A stretch of 64,000 nt of DNA from Fonsecaea monophora. Taxonomy: Eukaryota; Ascomycota; Eurotiomycetes; Chaetothyriales; Herpotrichiellaceae. Positions 44,868 to 56,113 of this stretch are shown here, piece by piece. Each line of letters starts with the position of its first letter. Position 1 is the first letter of the stretch. The notes under the pieces were generated by a model. That model was given only the letters and a program-made list of their open reading frames with translations, had not been told where the DNA came from and searched no databases. The translations under genes were made by a program, and so were the position numbers. Where the stretch lies: contig NW_019173939.1 of NCBI RefSeq assembly GCF_001642475.1, positions 248,001-312,000 on the forward strand, in the 5' to 3' direction.

Positions 44868-45335
44868 TCATAACGATGAGGCCGAGGCCGAGTCTGAGCC
44901 TGACCCTCGTTGCTGTTGCTGCTCAACCTCGACAACCGCATTCTCCACTTCCTGCACCGTGAACCTGTGCATGAGCTTCCTCGCCGCGTCGAGTGTCGGC
45001 ACAAAGTCCCGGTCTGGGTCTCCTAGTTTTCCAGTCTCAGAACGATCGACGTGTAACACAGGCACATCGAAATCGTAGACGTCCCTCCACTTGGAGTGCG
45101 CGGGGTCCATGATGTCGATTTCGGCGTAGCGGACGACGCGGCTGCTTTTGCTTTTGCTGCTGCTCTCATCCTTATTCTCGTTCTTGATGGTGCCTTTGTT
45201 GTTGTTGTTGTCGTTCTTACTGAGAAACTCGCCAATGCGCGCTTTCGCCACGTCGCACAAACCGCAGTTGGCGCGGGTGAAGAGGGTGAGTTGAATGTTT
45301 GCCAGACGGGAGGCCAGGGCGAGTGACGGACGCAT
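44868..45335 (-). CDS. Glutaredoxin-like protein (DUF836 type)
   Basis: Single exon, 155 residues, start ATG at 45335 (MRPSLALASRLANIQLTLF). The thioredoxin-fold N-terminus has the redox motif C-G-L-C in RANCGLCDVAKARI, as in the glutaredoxin-like DUF836 proteins (yeast YDR286C type). A Lys/Asn/Ser-rich insertion (about residues 43-62) is a low-complexity expansion. The cis-Pro strand is visible in DFDVPVLHVDR. The tail is Gln/Ser-rich. It probably acts as a mitochondrial or cytosolic thiol oxidoreductase; the basic Leu/Ala/Ser-rich start is compatible with mitochondrial import, though not decisive. Tail to tail with the aldolase gene. Confidence 0.85.
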   Translation of the reverse strand: MRPSLALASRLANIQLTLFTRANCGLCDVAKARIGEFLSKNDNNNNKGTIKNENKDESSSKSKSSRVVRYAEIDIMDPAHSKWRDVYDFDVPVLHVDRSETGKLGDPDRDFVPTLDAARKLMHRFTVQEVENAVVEVEQQQQRGSGSDSASASSL

Positions 45336-46375
45336 TTTTGCGGTAGGTGTAGATGGGAGAATGTGATGTTGACACCTTTGTTCCACAAAAGCCTTGTCGC
45401 GACCCTCACCACACCAATTCCTAGCTACCAGGCCTTGCTGGCTACCTGGCTACCCAGCCGTGTACGTCGCCTAGGCCGAACTGGACGAGTGTCGCCGCTT
45501 TAACTTGAGCCTTCTCACCCCTGCACCCTTGAAAAACTCTGTCTCGACGTCCCTCCAACTCTTCACTCTTTCCTCCGCCGTGCTTGTAAACAACAAGACA
45601 TTGGCACGCCCAGGTTTCTCGAGCCTTTCGCGTCCCCTTTTTCACAAGGCGCTCGGTAGGTGCCCAGCTAGCCAAGTAATGCATGCATACATAATACGTC
45701 TCGATACGGTTTGTTGGACCCAGGGAGAAGGGCAGAGAGGGTGCGAATCCGTCCCGTCCAATCAAATACCTCCTAGGCGGTCCAATGAAAACTCATGGTT
45801 TCTACACGTGGTGCAATCTCGTGATTTCACTGGTCAAAGAGCGGGTCTTGGCACGTTGTCATGTCCAAGCACGCCAAGGTATCCAAGGTACCAAGACAAG
45901 CACAAGATACTTGTACTTGCACAAAATCTATTGAATGCCTGATGGTTGGGACATGTAAGCAGTATACCCGGTATACCCAGGAAATCACGTGCGATATGAT
46001 GCATAAGAGCCGGCGGCAACTGTACCTACTCGTACAAGGACGCTCCACTACCTAGAGACCACCTAGTAGGTGCCGACCCAGCCAAGGTTACCTACGTGTA
46101 AGTACTCGGGCACAGCTACAATACTACATTTCTCAATAACCTTGATTCTCCAAAGTACTAGAGAAATATTGGGGACACAACACACAAGACGGAATGCCCA
46201 AGGTTCTGTCCATGTCTTTCGTACGTACTCCCTTCGTCGACATGGCCTACTAACCATCTATGCAGATATCTGTCAGGTACAATGGCAGAACCATGTCTGG
46301 CGCTCTCACACTCCCCTGCTCTTCCGCCCCTCTTACAATCCCTGCTACAGCATCATTACAACTCCACCGCATTAC
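45336..46375. other. Intergenic, 1 kb
   Basis: Promoter of the glutaredoxin-like gene (minus strand) and 3' region of the MFS gene. Short frames only. One CACGTG (about 45985) and no other signal that I could assign. Confidence 0.4.
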
Positions 46376-48271
46376 TCACACTGTATACCGATAGAAGGGA
46401 CTCTTGTCTCCCAGATCCAGCAGTTCCTGCTCCGTGTATTGTGCCTTGATCTCCTCGTCCGTCTTGCCAACCATGAATGCATCGCGCTTCGCATTTTCCC
46501 TTCTATACGCGACCCGCAGCACGTATGCCATGATGACTGCAGCCACGCAGATGCCCAAGCCTGTCCCGAATCCAGTCGGATATTTCGGTGCTTGAGATGC
46601 AATATAGACGTTACTCCCGGCGATGCCACCGAAGTTGCCTGATGATGTCAGCGTCATCCGAGAACTGGTCAGAATCACTCACCATAGAGATGAGCAGAGC
46701 CATGCCCACGGCCCGTTTGGAGCTGGGAGCCAGATTGTTCCCGATCAAGCACACGAGACAGATAAACGGGCAATAAAGACCTGCCGCAAGTGGGAAGAGG
46801 AAGAAATACGTCACGCCTGGTAGTCTGGGATGGGGAATTGCAAGCTCGCCGATGAAGCCGATCGCCGCAATGCTGAAACCGGCCATAATGAACGGCGTTC
46901 GTTGCTGGACTTTGTCCGACCAGAAGGCGAATATAAGCGTCAAGATCATGGCGAAAACGTAGATCTGTACAACTCCAATTAGTTTCAAGCTTCTCTCTAG
47001 CAACTTCCTTTCTGCTAAGGCGCCACGTGAAGAACATACCGGGATCGTCATCAGCTGTGCATTGGCCGAGGTGTATCCGAGGCCCTCAATCACAGATGGC
47101 ACCGTAGCCGTAAAGCCGTAGACACCGATCTGCAGGATCCCTGGTCAGTACATATGGATTGGCAGAAAAGGCAAGCACATACCGTGTTGGCCCAGAATAT
47201 AATCACACCACCCCAGATCTTCCACTCCTTAAACGCCGCAATGATGTGGCGCATTCGAATGCGGTCAGTGTTCGTCACCCGACCATGGCCAGAACCCGTC
47301 TCGAGAGCCAGTCGGTTTATGATGAATTCTTTCTCCTCCTTTGTGAGGAATTTAGCTGTCTCCGGATTGTCCGGAAGCACGAACCAGACCACCAAGGAGC
47401 CAGCCACAGGAACAAGACCTTCAATGATGAAGATCCATTTCCAGCCTGCCAGTCCTGCTACACCGTCCATGTGCTGAATCCCGTACGCCAACAACCCGGA
47501 GAACGCACCGGAAAGCGAGGCAGAAGCGTAGAAGAGGGCCATCCGGCGTTGCACCTCGTATCGCATGTACCTGTACACGTTAGATGGTCTGGTCTTCTTG
47601 CTGTGATCCCCCAGGAGGTGCTCACCAGATCGTGAGTAGGTATGTCGCCGCAGGGAAGAAGCCCGACTCAGCCACGCCGAGGAAGAATCTTGTTACCAAA
47701 AGGCCCTCATAGGTAGAAACCACACCCATAAGAGTCATCACGGTTCCTACGACAGGTTAGTCACTGCAGGCTTTGCATATCAAAGCCAAACATCTTACCC
47801 CAACAGAACATCAAGACAGATATCCAGATCGACGGCCGCAGTATCTTGAGCACGATGTTGGACGGTACTTCGAAGAAGCCATAAGGCACAAAGAACAATG
47901 TCAAGGCGGTGTTGTATTGCATTCCATGGAGATGGAGGTCGTCGTAGAGACCGGCGATTTTGGCATTTCCAATGTTCCCGCGATCGATGAATGCCAACCT
48001 GGCGGCAGGGTTAGCAGACACAAGCTAGTTTCGACGTAGTCTCGACTCACAAGTATAAGACGGCAAGGATCGGGATCAAGCGGTAGTCGACCTTTCTCAG
48101 AATCCGTGTCCGCTCTTTGTGGTCAACTTCGACAATCACCTGATCAGCTGAGAAGCCGACCTCGACCGTCTTCAGGCCATTAACACCTTCGATCTCTTCG
48201 AGGACTTCTCTCTTCGGGTCGCTGTCGTACGCAACGTCCTTTTGATCCGCTCTCGCTACCTTTTCATCCAT
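46376..48271 (-). CDS. MFS transporter, DAL5/TNA1-like (anion:cation symporter family), last junction off by one base
   Basis: Seven exons (minus): 48271-48051, 47998-47799, 47746-47626, 47570-47183, 47129-47040, 46964-46683, 46638-46376. Six introns are GT-AG. The first six exons join in phase into a typical ACS-family transporter: acidic N-terminus, RKVDYRLIPIL, LAFIDRGNIGNAKIAGL (motif after helix 1), VTRFFLGVAESGFFPAATYL, and FVLPDNPETAKFLTKEE, typical of allantoate, nicotinate and related carboxylate permeases. The last junction (ATG|GTGAGT to CATCAG|GC) leaves 1565 coding bases, one short of a multiple of three. The conserved continuation ISM-GNFGGIAGSNVYI and ALL tail are only recovered if one extra G is present. 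So either the sequence has a lost base in a GGG run, or the gene is frameshifted. Intact length would be 521 residues. Confidence 0.85.
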
Positions 48272-49808
48272 TTTGAGCAAGGGAAAGGTTGGTGAGAAGT
48301 GAGATGACAGGAGCACTGCAATCCGGGGCGTTTGAAGCTCGGGGAGAGCTTTGCTGATAAGCACAGAGGTATGGCTGTGGTGGACCAATTTGCAGAAGCT
48401 CCGAGAGACCCCGGCAGCTGGGGAAGGGAGGGTTACACCTCTTAAATGGTCGGTCAAGGACTCGTCAAGGCCGCAAGGAATGCTCTTGTTGCCATGTGTT
48501 CTCCAACTGCCGGATCATCGCCTATGCGTGGTCATCAGGCTGTTCGCCCATATCAACACCGAACCATACCGCAGACAGCACCATGATTTGTGGGTGCCTT
48601 GCGGGTCCCGGTGGAATGTTTTGCGCGGGGCGGATCAATCAGGGGAAGAACTTGGGGAAATGCGGGTTGATGGCGGGGACAGCGGCCAGTGTTGACCATG
48701 TTGATCACCTTGTCAGCCTGTGAGGCGTCGGTAACGGCAGGGTACGGCTCCGTTCGCTCTGACAACTCACGACGGACTGCGAAGTACCGTGCTTTCCCAT
48801 CTGTTTCTGATGGACCAGTCGTTATCAGAATTGGAGAAAAGGCGGTTCAACTGATCCTGACTCCGTCGGAAGGAGGTAGGGACGGCCGGTCATTGGCGGT
48901 GAGATTGGCTTAGAAGCCTGGAACATTTCGGCCTAAATTGCCAGCGATGGCACCGAATCCGGGACGCAGTGACCTGCGGTGAACCAGGGTACAAGGTTGG
49001 CGAATGCTCCATTCCACTTGAGAAGCGACATGTAGGAGCTCTTCAGGGGTTAGCTCTGACCAGGATCTCGAGTCATTGAGAGAAGCGCTGTTCACCCTGC
49101 ACGTTGTGAGCTGCGAGATGGACTGCTGCCAGATGGATGAGAAGCGAAGTTGCAGAGTCGAAGGGGCGCAGAGGCAGGGGAAATCCTGATAGTGAGGGAC
49201 CCATGCTGCTTTAGCACCAGGACTTAGCGTCGAGCCGTCTCCTTCTATCTCCGCACAAATGCTGCTTTAAGCCTGCGGTGCGGGCCCTACCGCGATGGCC
49301 CTTACAACAGCAAGTTGTATAACGGCCACTCAACCATGGACGCACAACGCTCAAGAGCGACCTTGATTGTCATCATAGACGTATTATCTTGATCTTCAGC
49401 CTGGCATGCCAGACCTATATGCATACAATGTTCATTGGTCCCTAAGGCTCTCTATCAGGGTGGACAAAAAACCCCCCAACCCCAGACCCGGTGGAGAATG
49501 GAACAGGTGACCCGGTGGACAAGATGAATGTGATGGCCTTAAGATAGCCACTTCCCGCCTGGACTTTGGACCAATGTGTTTAGTACGATACGTGCCGGCG
49601 TCTGGTTTTGCCACATGGTCTCACATGGCCGTAGCACCCTTCCTCGAGTCTTGTGGTCTGAGGTATGCCCGTGCTTTCGCCACCTGGATCGCCATGAAGC
49701 CGGCTAGGACTGCGAATGCGTGATCGAGTCAGAATTTACATACTTGGACATTTACGCACGTTACTGGTTCGAATCACACACTCGGTGGTCGTGTCTATAC
49801 CCGACCCA
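48272..49808. other. Intergenic, promoter of the MFS gene
   Basis: 1.5 kb, no supported gene. The first part holds the MFS promoter on the minus strand; the second part the 3' end of the downstream Zn2Cys6 gene. No clear CGG-N-CCG operator assigned by eye. Confidence 0.45.
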
Positions 49809-52149
49809 TCACATCCATGCCGGCATGCCAAATGGGACCGAGGTATCCATGAATGCCCCATCAAACCAGTCTACCCACAGTAGATTATTCTCAGGATCAA
49901 AAGTCGCCGGATCAAAGCCGACAGGAACCGACACATCCAGCTGGGAATCAAGATCCCCCGCTCCGCTTGGTCCAGTGTGTCCGTCGGTAACTATACCGGC
50001 TACGTGGCGCTCTTCCTGTTCCGGCGTGTCGGTTCGACCTGCGCTTGTTGAGCCTTGGTGAGGATGCTGATCTTGTTGATATCTTGTCTCAGCAGTGCTT
50101 GGTAAGATACCCAGTCGGATCAGCTGCTGTCTTGGCCGGTAGAAGCGTGTCCACAACCGCGCAGCCGAGTGCGAATGAGAGCGATGGAAATCGATCAAAT
50201 CGAGGCCCTGCTGAAGCTCAATCGTTGAGTCCTCCAGTAGCGTGGCTGCACTGTCCAGAGATCCGGCTTTATTTGCCCGGGTTTCTGCGTCGTATGCTGC
50301 TGCCAGAAAGAGAACTGCCAACGACGAGGATAGAAAGTGGTTGAAGAGTGCTTGCCTTGTTCTATAGAAATAGACGTCTGTGGCCAAAACTCTCAACGTC
50401 CGGATAGACTTTTTAGCCAAGCTGATAGCTTCCATTACCAGGGCGGTATTGTTGCGAGCAGTCTGGGGATAGATGAGGATGGGACGGAGGACGAGGATTT
50501 GGATCTGATTTGCGCGGAGATACAGGAGGGTCTTGCGATATACCTCCATTTCATCAGATGTAGAGGTGAAAAAGCTGTGGTCGTCCGATTCTATCGCCGC
50601 GGGGTCAAAGCATACCGAAGGGTCCAAATCCTGATGCCATTGATGGACCTGGTAGTGGAAAAAGTTCATTGCATCTTTAGACGGAGCTTGTCCGCTGGCC
50701 AATAGGTTTCGGTTCACCAGCGAGTTCCATGCTTGCGCCCCGAATATCACGTAGCTGACCATTGCAGCGAGGTAGCCGTCGCCGACCTACAGAGTACCTC
50801 ATCAGCAGACATACTCAGCGGAGTCAGTGGGAACGACTTACAGGAGGGGGTAGGTCGACATCATTGTCACCGAGATGATGTGGTAGCCCTGCGGCGAAAT
50901 TGAGCTGACGGTCCAGTACAAACAAGCTCCATAGCTGCCGGATGATCGCCTGGCGTTCCTTTTCATCGGGGACAAGGACCGAGAGCTTTTCAATTCGATA
51001 GAGCCCTTCTTCAACAGCGGTGCGTGCCGCATACATGATGGCTCTGGATCCAAGGACTAGATCTTCATTGGAGAAGTGGAATATAGCCTAATTCTTGATC
51101 AGTAATGGGCTTTCCTGCGATAATGTTTCCCATACCGCGAGCAGTAACAAAGCCCGAAAGTCATGACTGATGGAGCGTTGGAAGACAGCAGCAGCGATGG
51201 TAGGCTCTACACTCTGGTAAAGGGTGTCTGACAACGTTGTTCTACCTCCGGTCTGGGCAACCAAGGCGATTCCCAGGATGAGTTTAAACATTTCCAAGAG
51301 CCCACAGTGTCCTGGAGTGGTTGGCCGACTCCAGAGTGACCTTTTAGCAGATCTTAACAGGCTAGGCAAGCTGAGCCGTATCTTCTCAAGATGCGGCTGA
51401 GGATGGAGGACGCCGAACACAGCTTGGAAGGTGTCCAGGCAATGTACGGCGTCGTCGAGGGTGAATTTCTCCAGCGAAGTTTCGCCGTGGGCTTCCCAAG
51501 CTTCAGCGGGTTGAGCAGTTGATTGTGAGGGTGCAGGAGCCACAATTGCTGGGGGCGATGGGCTATCAGTTGTCGCAAATTCCCTACTGGATGGGGTGAG
51601 GTTGGAAAGCCTTGCATCTGCTGTAACCATTCCAAACGCGTAACTGGTCGGGCCAGCATATACATCGAGGATGTCTGGATCCAGTTGCCGTTTCACAGGG
51701 GCGACATCGTCCTGCTCGTCTCTAGGTGGACTTCGAGCTAGTGGAAGTATTTCTGGCGGAGTTGGGTTCGCAGGTCCTGGTCCTGGCTGCTCGGGAGCTG
51801 TGGTTCCTCGAAGTTGGGTTTTGAAGTCGTCCAGGTTGCGCTGTAAATCTTCGATGCTGGCGAACAAGGCGTCGGGCAACCTGTCTATGTCAGGGCCCGC
51901 GTATATCACGAGTTTCTGGGCGGGGGATTTTGACGAGACTTACGTCTGAGCGTCCCGCGGCTGGACTGTAGAGGTTGAGTCCGGCTTTGCTGCGGGATAA
52001 CTGCATGAGATGGCATGTTTCTTGCAGCGAAGACAGGGACGATCCCCCGAGCATTTCAGTTTCCGGCCATGACAGTAGTCACAGGCCGCAGCAGCGTAGG
52101 GGGCGCGTCTGGCAACACTCTGCCTTGCCTTTTTCTTTGGTGGCTCCAT
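49809..52149 (-). CDS. Zn2Cys6 transcription factor with fungal_trans domain (second)
   Basis: Four exons (minus): 52149-51944, 51880-51136, 51087-50842, 50786-49809; 724 residues. Junctions: GTAAGT...AGACAG, GTATGG...ATTAG, GTAAGT...TGTAG, all in phase. The zinc cluster is CDYCHGRKLKC, then SGDRP, then CLRCKKHAISC (C-x2-C-x6-C-x5-C-x2-C-x6-C), preceded by a Lys/Arg stretch (MEPPKKKARQSVARR) that can act as a nuclear signal. A coiled-coil-like region follows (SIEDLQRNLDDFKTQL). The middle homology region begins around FTLDDAVHCLDTFQAVFGVL and contains LWSLFVLDRQLNFAAGLPHH, typical of the fungal-specific domain. It lies directly upstream, in the same orientation, of the MFS gene, and divergent from the P450 side, so it is a good candidate regulator of either. 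The C-terminus ends with an acidic-aromatic activation-like tail (ENNLLWVDWFDGAFMD). Confidence 0.92.
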
Positions 52150-52709
52150 GAGACCAGATGTACCATCTCAGGGGCAGTAGTTTGTGGAATTAGGAGCTCC
52201 TCTGGTGTTTATAGACAGCAATTAGAGCGACCTGTCGATGGGTAGATGGGAGTTGAGATGATATTGAGCTGAGTCAAGTCAGAATAGAGAAAGAATACTA
52301 ACTACAAAGGTAGTTGATACCAGCCCGTGACCCGTGCCAACCCGGCGAGTGTTTTCTCTGGGGTGCGGGTGGGCGGGGTGCGGAAGTTGGGCGCTGGTGC
52401 CGACCTCTAAAGCAATTCCCCGTCTGCCTTTGGGTGCCACTGGGTGCCCCGAGTCTCCCCGGTGCCCCTAGGCTTAACTATCACAAGTGCTCGCGAACCC
52501 AAAAACTTAATTACATATTCTTCTTCCATTCGGTGTTCGAGAGAGAGCGAATGCTGTTCTACCCCGAGATTTCGTACATCTATCGAGTATTGCACCTTCT
52601 AGGCGAATGTCCTTCACGCTACCCCGTGCAGCAAAGTGAGCGCGTTCGTTTTTTTTGAATCCGGCAAACACTCGGCCTTCTATCCTCATATCAAACATAT
52701 TCTCGTACC
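52150..52709. other. Intergenic upstream of the Zn2Cys6 gene
   Basis: 560 bases: promoter of the Zn2Cys6 gene and leader of the candidate gene at 52710. No other feature recognised. Confidence 0.4.
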
Positions 52710-53263
52710 ATGCACCAGCAGACTCGGTACCGCAATCTCATGATCGGCGAGGTCTGGAGTGGTAGTGTTATCTAGTGTCCTATCTAGAGCTGAGGACTGA
52801 CACTACTCAGACTGTTCGACAAGCTGAAGAGTTTCATTGGTGAACTCCCCTCGAGCTTCCATTCTTCCCAGTATGATCTTCCCGGTATGAAGACAGTCAA
52901 AAGCTGGACCTCAATGGGAGGTCTCGGCCAATTCTCGAAGGAGGAAGAGGCTGTGCCCGAGCCGGCACCCGCGTCTGCATCAGCACTGGAGACGTCGTAC
53001 AGTCACTCGATGCAGAAGGGCAATGGAAGTCGAGGCAAGTGGCACTTATAGCCATTCTGCAACCCTTTTTTTACAAGGGCCCAGGGAAGAGACTGCTACA
53101 CTCAGGACACAAACTTCCCAGAGACAGTAGTGGGCAGGAGAGAAGGGAGGCCATCGAATCCTTTGCAGAAGGATCTGAAGACTGGTGGTCGATATATCGG
53201 CAGAGCAACTCTCCCAAACACGTCCGCAGGCTGAGAATGGGAAGCCTCATTACCTACAAATAG
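52710..53263 (+). CDS. Candidate small three-exon gene with a GC-AG intron
   Basis: Hand-joined exons 52710-52726, 52811-53034 and 53085-53263 give 139 residues. Intron 1 (84 bases) is GTACCG to CTCAG with a CTGAC branch; intron 2 (50 bases) has the strong GC donor G|GCAAGT and a pyrimidine-rich acceptor region ending GCCCAG. Phases (2, then 1) both fit without any frame conflict. The protein has an N-terminal amphipathic helix (LFDKLKSFIGELPS), a WTSMGGLGQ motif, an acidic Ala/Pro linker, and a C-terminal basic, Glu/Trp-rich part (SFAEGSEDWWSIYRQ). I do not recognise a family. The start exon is only 17 bases, so the 5' end is uncertain; the ATG at 52887 is an alternative start. No single open frame spans the gene, so simple ORF calling would miss it. 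Confidence 0.42.
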
Positions 53264-54453
53264 GTACGTACAAGCAATACACACCAGATCTTGTCAGATT
53301 CAAGCCTTTCGACCTCTTCTCCCGAGTCTTGCCCACCCCCCACTCCGTTGTCAGGGATCTCTCGCTCGATCTGAGGGTCACTACTTTGCTCGGGCTTACG
53401 AGAGAGCGACGATATTCAAGAACCACGACTGGGTACATTGACCGGGTACATCTGGTTGTGGACACCCAATCGTCTCACTCGTTCGTTAGCGATGTGTCGC
53501 TTAAGCCGGCGGGAGATGGAACACAACACGGCAATGAACTCGGCTTGAATGGATATCGGGTCATGGTACAAAAGCAAGTCGCTGTAGGAGGTATCTCGGC
53601 CGTTTCGCACGACGAGGCTACAATCACCTGCAGAAGTTGGGGTTAGGGTTTTCGATTCCAAGTCGCGATCCTCGCTGGGCTACTAGTCCCCGTGCTCTAG
53701 GCTGAAAACAAAGTCGGAGACTCCAAACGGGATGGGGAATCCCCACAATTGCCCACAAAAAGGAGCTCGGAATCACAGCAGTCGAGAGTTGATGATGTTC
53801 CGAGCATCAGAACTCAAAGTATACGGCCCTGTCTGACTCGCTCACACAAACACTCTTTCCTCTCTGGTCCTCTCCTGCAACCCACCTCAACCTGTTTTGA
53901 TTCCTGGCTTTATCTCCACGATGATCCAGGGCGGACCATTCCGACTCCTCTCCATCTGTTCGTCAACCTACGGAACGCACATGTTTCTTCCGTCTCGGGC
54001 AATGGGCAGAACCAAGGGAATCCCCTCCTTTCCTTCCATTGTCGATAAACAAGGAACTCGGATTGGAGGTGTACGAGGCATAGATTCCCACCATGTACGT
54101 CAGCCGGCAATCACAGGCGTGGCTGGGTGGGATAGGCTCCCCCCGGTTTCAGGAAAACCACGTATATCTTGTGTGCGTGCTTGCTTCTCGAGTCCCGAAG
54201 CCCGAGTCCAGAGTCCTATATCAAGCAAAGCCCATCAGGACATTCAAAAGAAAGAGTGTCTGTCCTTGTGAGTAATACCAGAAGCACTCTTGAAGGACCT
54301 TTGGACTTTTCTTTCGTCCCTTGATATTCTTCTTCTCTTGTCTTTGCTCTTTGCTTTGGCCGTGTCACTTAAATACCGCCACACAACCAACATCTCGCCT
54401 CATTCATCACGAGAAAAAAACAGAAAGGGAAATAAATCGATCTTCCTGCCGCC
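53264..54453. other. Intergenic, promoter of the P450 gene
   Basis: 1.2 kb. A long T/C-rich leader (about 54295-54345) lies before the ATG at 54454. Small frames at 53185-53646 and 53897-54271 have no motif; they are not supported as genes. Confidence 0.45.
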
Positions 54454-56060
54454 ATGTTATCACCCTACCTCTTGTTCTTGGGACTGCCCGTCCTCTTCGT
54501 CCTCGCGTCCTTTGTGCGCAACCAGTTCTTCCACCCGCTGAGCAAGTTCCCGGGCCCCTTCTGGGCCCGCCACACGGATCTATGGCGCGTCTATCACCTG
54601 TGCACCCGACGCATGCCGGACACCATGATCAAGGTGCACGAAAAGTATGGGCCCGTCGTGCGTGTGGCCCCGAACGAGCTGAGCTTCCAGAGCGTCGAGA
54701 TCCTCGAGGAGGTCTACAAGGGCGGACGACGGTTCATCAAGAGCGACATGTATGAAGGGTTTACGACTTTCCACCCAAACTCGTTTGGGACCCGTGACGA
54801 AGACGTGAGTTTGCCAGTTCTTTTCGCTGTCTTTGGTTAGGAGGGAAAGGGCTAATGACGCAAAATAGCTACACGCAAAGAGGCGTCGTCAGATGGCGCA
54901 TAGCTTCTCCGTCGCCTCCCTCGCACAGATGGAGTCCATCTTCAACCGCCATCTCAACAACCTTCTCAACGCCATCGCCGCAAAGGGTTCGGAACCCTTT
55001 GATCTGAAGAACCTCGTCGGCTTCTACGCCTACGATGTCATGGGGGAGTTGGCCTTCCACACCGAATTCGGATCTCAAGCTGCCCAGGACCCGGCGTTGC
55101 TGCCACCCATCAACGAGCATATCTTCCTGGGCTGCTTGTTTGGCCTGCTCCCGTCCCTGCTCCCGTATAGCATGAAATTTGCAAACTATGTTCCGCTCCC
55201 GTGGCTGCAGTATCTCCTCAAGAGCAGGAAATCGCTGAGAGACAGGACATCAGCATGCGTCGCCCGCGAGATGGCCAGAGAAAAGATGAGCGAGAAGCAC
55301 AGCATCCTGACCAGGCTCATCCGCGCCACAGACCCCGAAACTGGTGAGCGTTTGACGGAGATGGCTGTCAGTTCGGAAGCATTTGCCTTTCTGGTGGCAG
55401 GGGCACACACGACTTCCGGCACCTTGACTCTATTATTCTACCATCTGCTGCACAATAAGACTGCGACAGAGAAGCTGACCAAAGAGATTACGGAATGTAT
55501 CCCCTTACAAAATACTGCCGGAGACTCCTTACCAGCTTATGCGGGATTGGAAGCGCAGCTGCCGTACGCAACGGCCTGCATCCGTGAGAATTTCCGCATG
55601 ACACCAGTGTTTACCATGCCGCTACCGCGCAAAGTGTGTGATCCCGAAGGTGCAGTGGTTGATGGTGTTTATGTTCCCCCTGGGGTAGGTTTTGACAATG
55701 TGCAAGATTGTAGCATCATGCTAATCTGCCCTCTCATAGACCAACGTCTCGATGATCAACCAGGTCATTCATCACAACCCCTCTGTTTGGGGCGCTGACC
55801 ACAACATCTTCCGCCCTGAGCGATGGCTCGATCCATCGAAGCCACTGTCTCCCAACGATCTCGCCCCGTTTGGCGCTGGTCATAGAGCCTGTATAGGCAG
55901 GAACGTGGCGACGATGAGCATCGTCAAAGTATTGACGGCTGTCTGGCGCCGATTCGATCTCGAAGTACTAGATCCCGCGGAGGAATTGATCGTGGACAGC
56001 GTTGGAATTGGAGAAAAGCACGGACCCTTGATGGTCAGGGCTAAAGTACGGGCCGAGTAA
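54454..56060 (+). CDS. Cytochrome P450 monooxygenase
   Basis: Three exons: 54454-54804, 54869-55684, 55740-56060; 495 residues. Junctions GAC|GTGAGT...AATAG|CTA and GGG|GTAGGT...CATAG|ACC are phase 0. The N-terminus is a membrane anchor (PYLLFLGLPVLFVLASFV) followed by the hinge FFHPLSKFPGPF. Motifs: I-helix AGAHTTS (about residue 315; His in place of the usual acid), K-helix ExxR as RENFR, FRPERW, and the heme-binding loop FGAGHRACIGRN (Cys ligand). It would insert oxygen into a hydrophobic substrate at the ER; the subfamily is not assignable here. Neighbouring genes (aldolase, acyl-CoA dehydrogenase, MFS and Zn2Cys6) are compatible with an aromatic or fatty acid catabolic setting, as is the benzoate-hydroxylase-like middle region, but this is weak evidence. 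Confidence 0.95.
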
Positions 56061-56113
56061 AGTCCAGGAAAACATTGATGAGGCATCAGGATGGCGTTGT
56101 GGTTAAGAAATAT

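Noticed and set aside
49760..49785. GGTTCGAATCAC, resembling a tRNA T-arm
   Set aside because: No pairing acceptor stem, anticodon arm or D-arm around it.
53637..53655. GGGGTTAGGGTTTT, telomere-like
   Set aside because: Only one or two units of TTAGGG in an internal location; no array.
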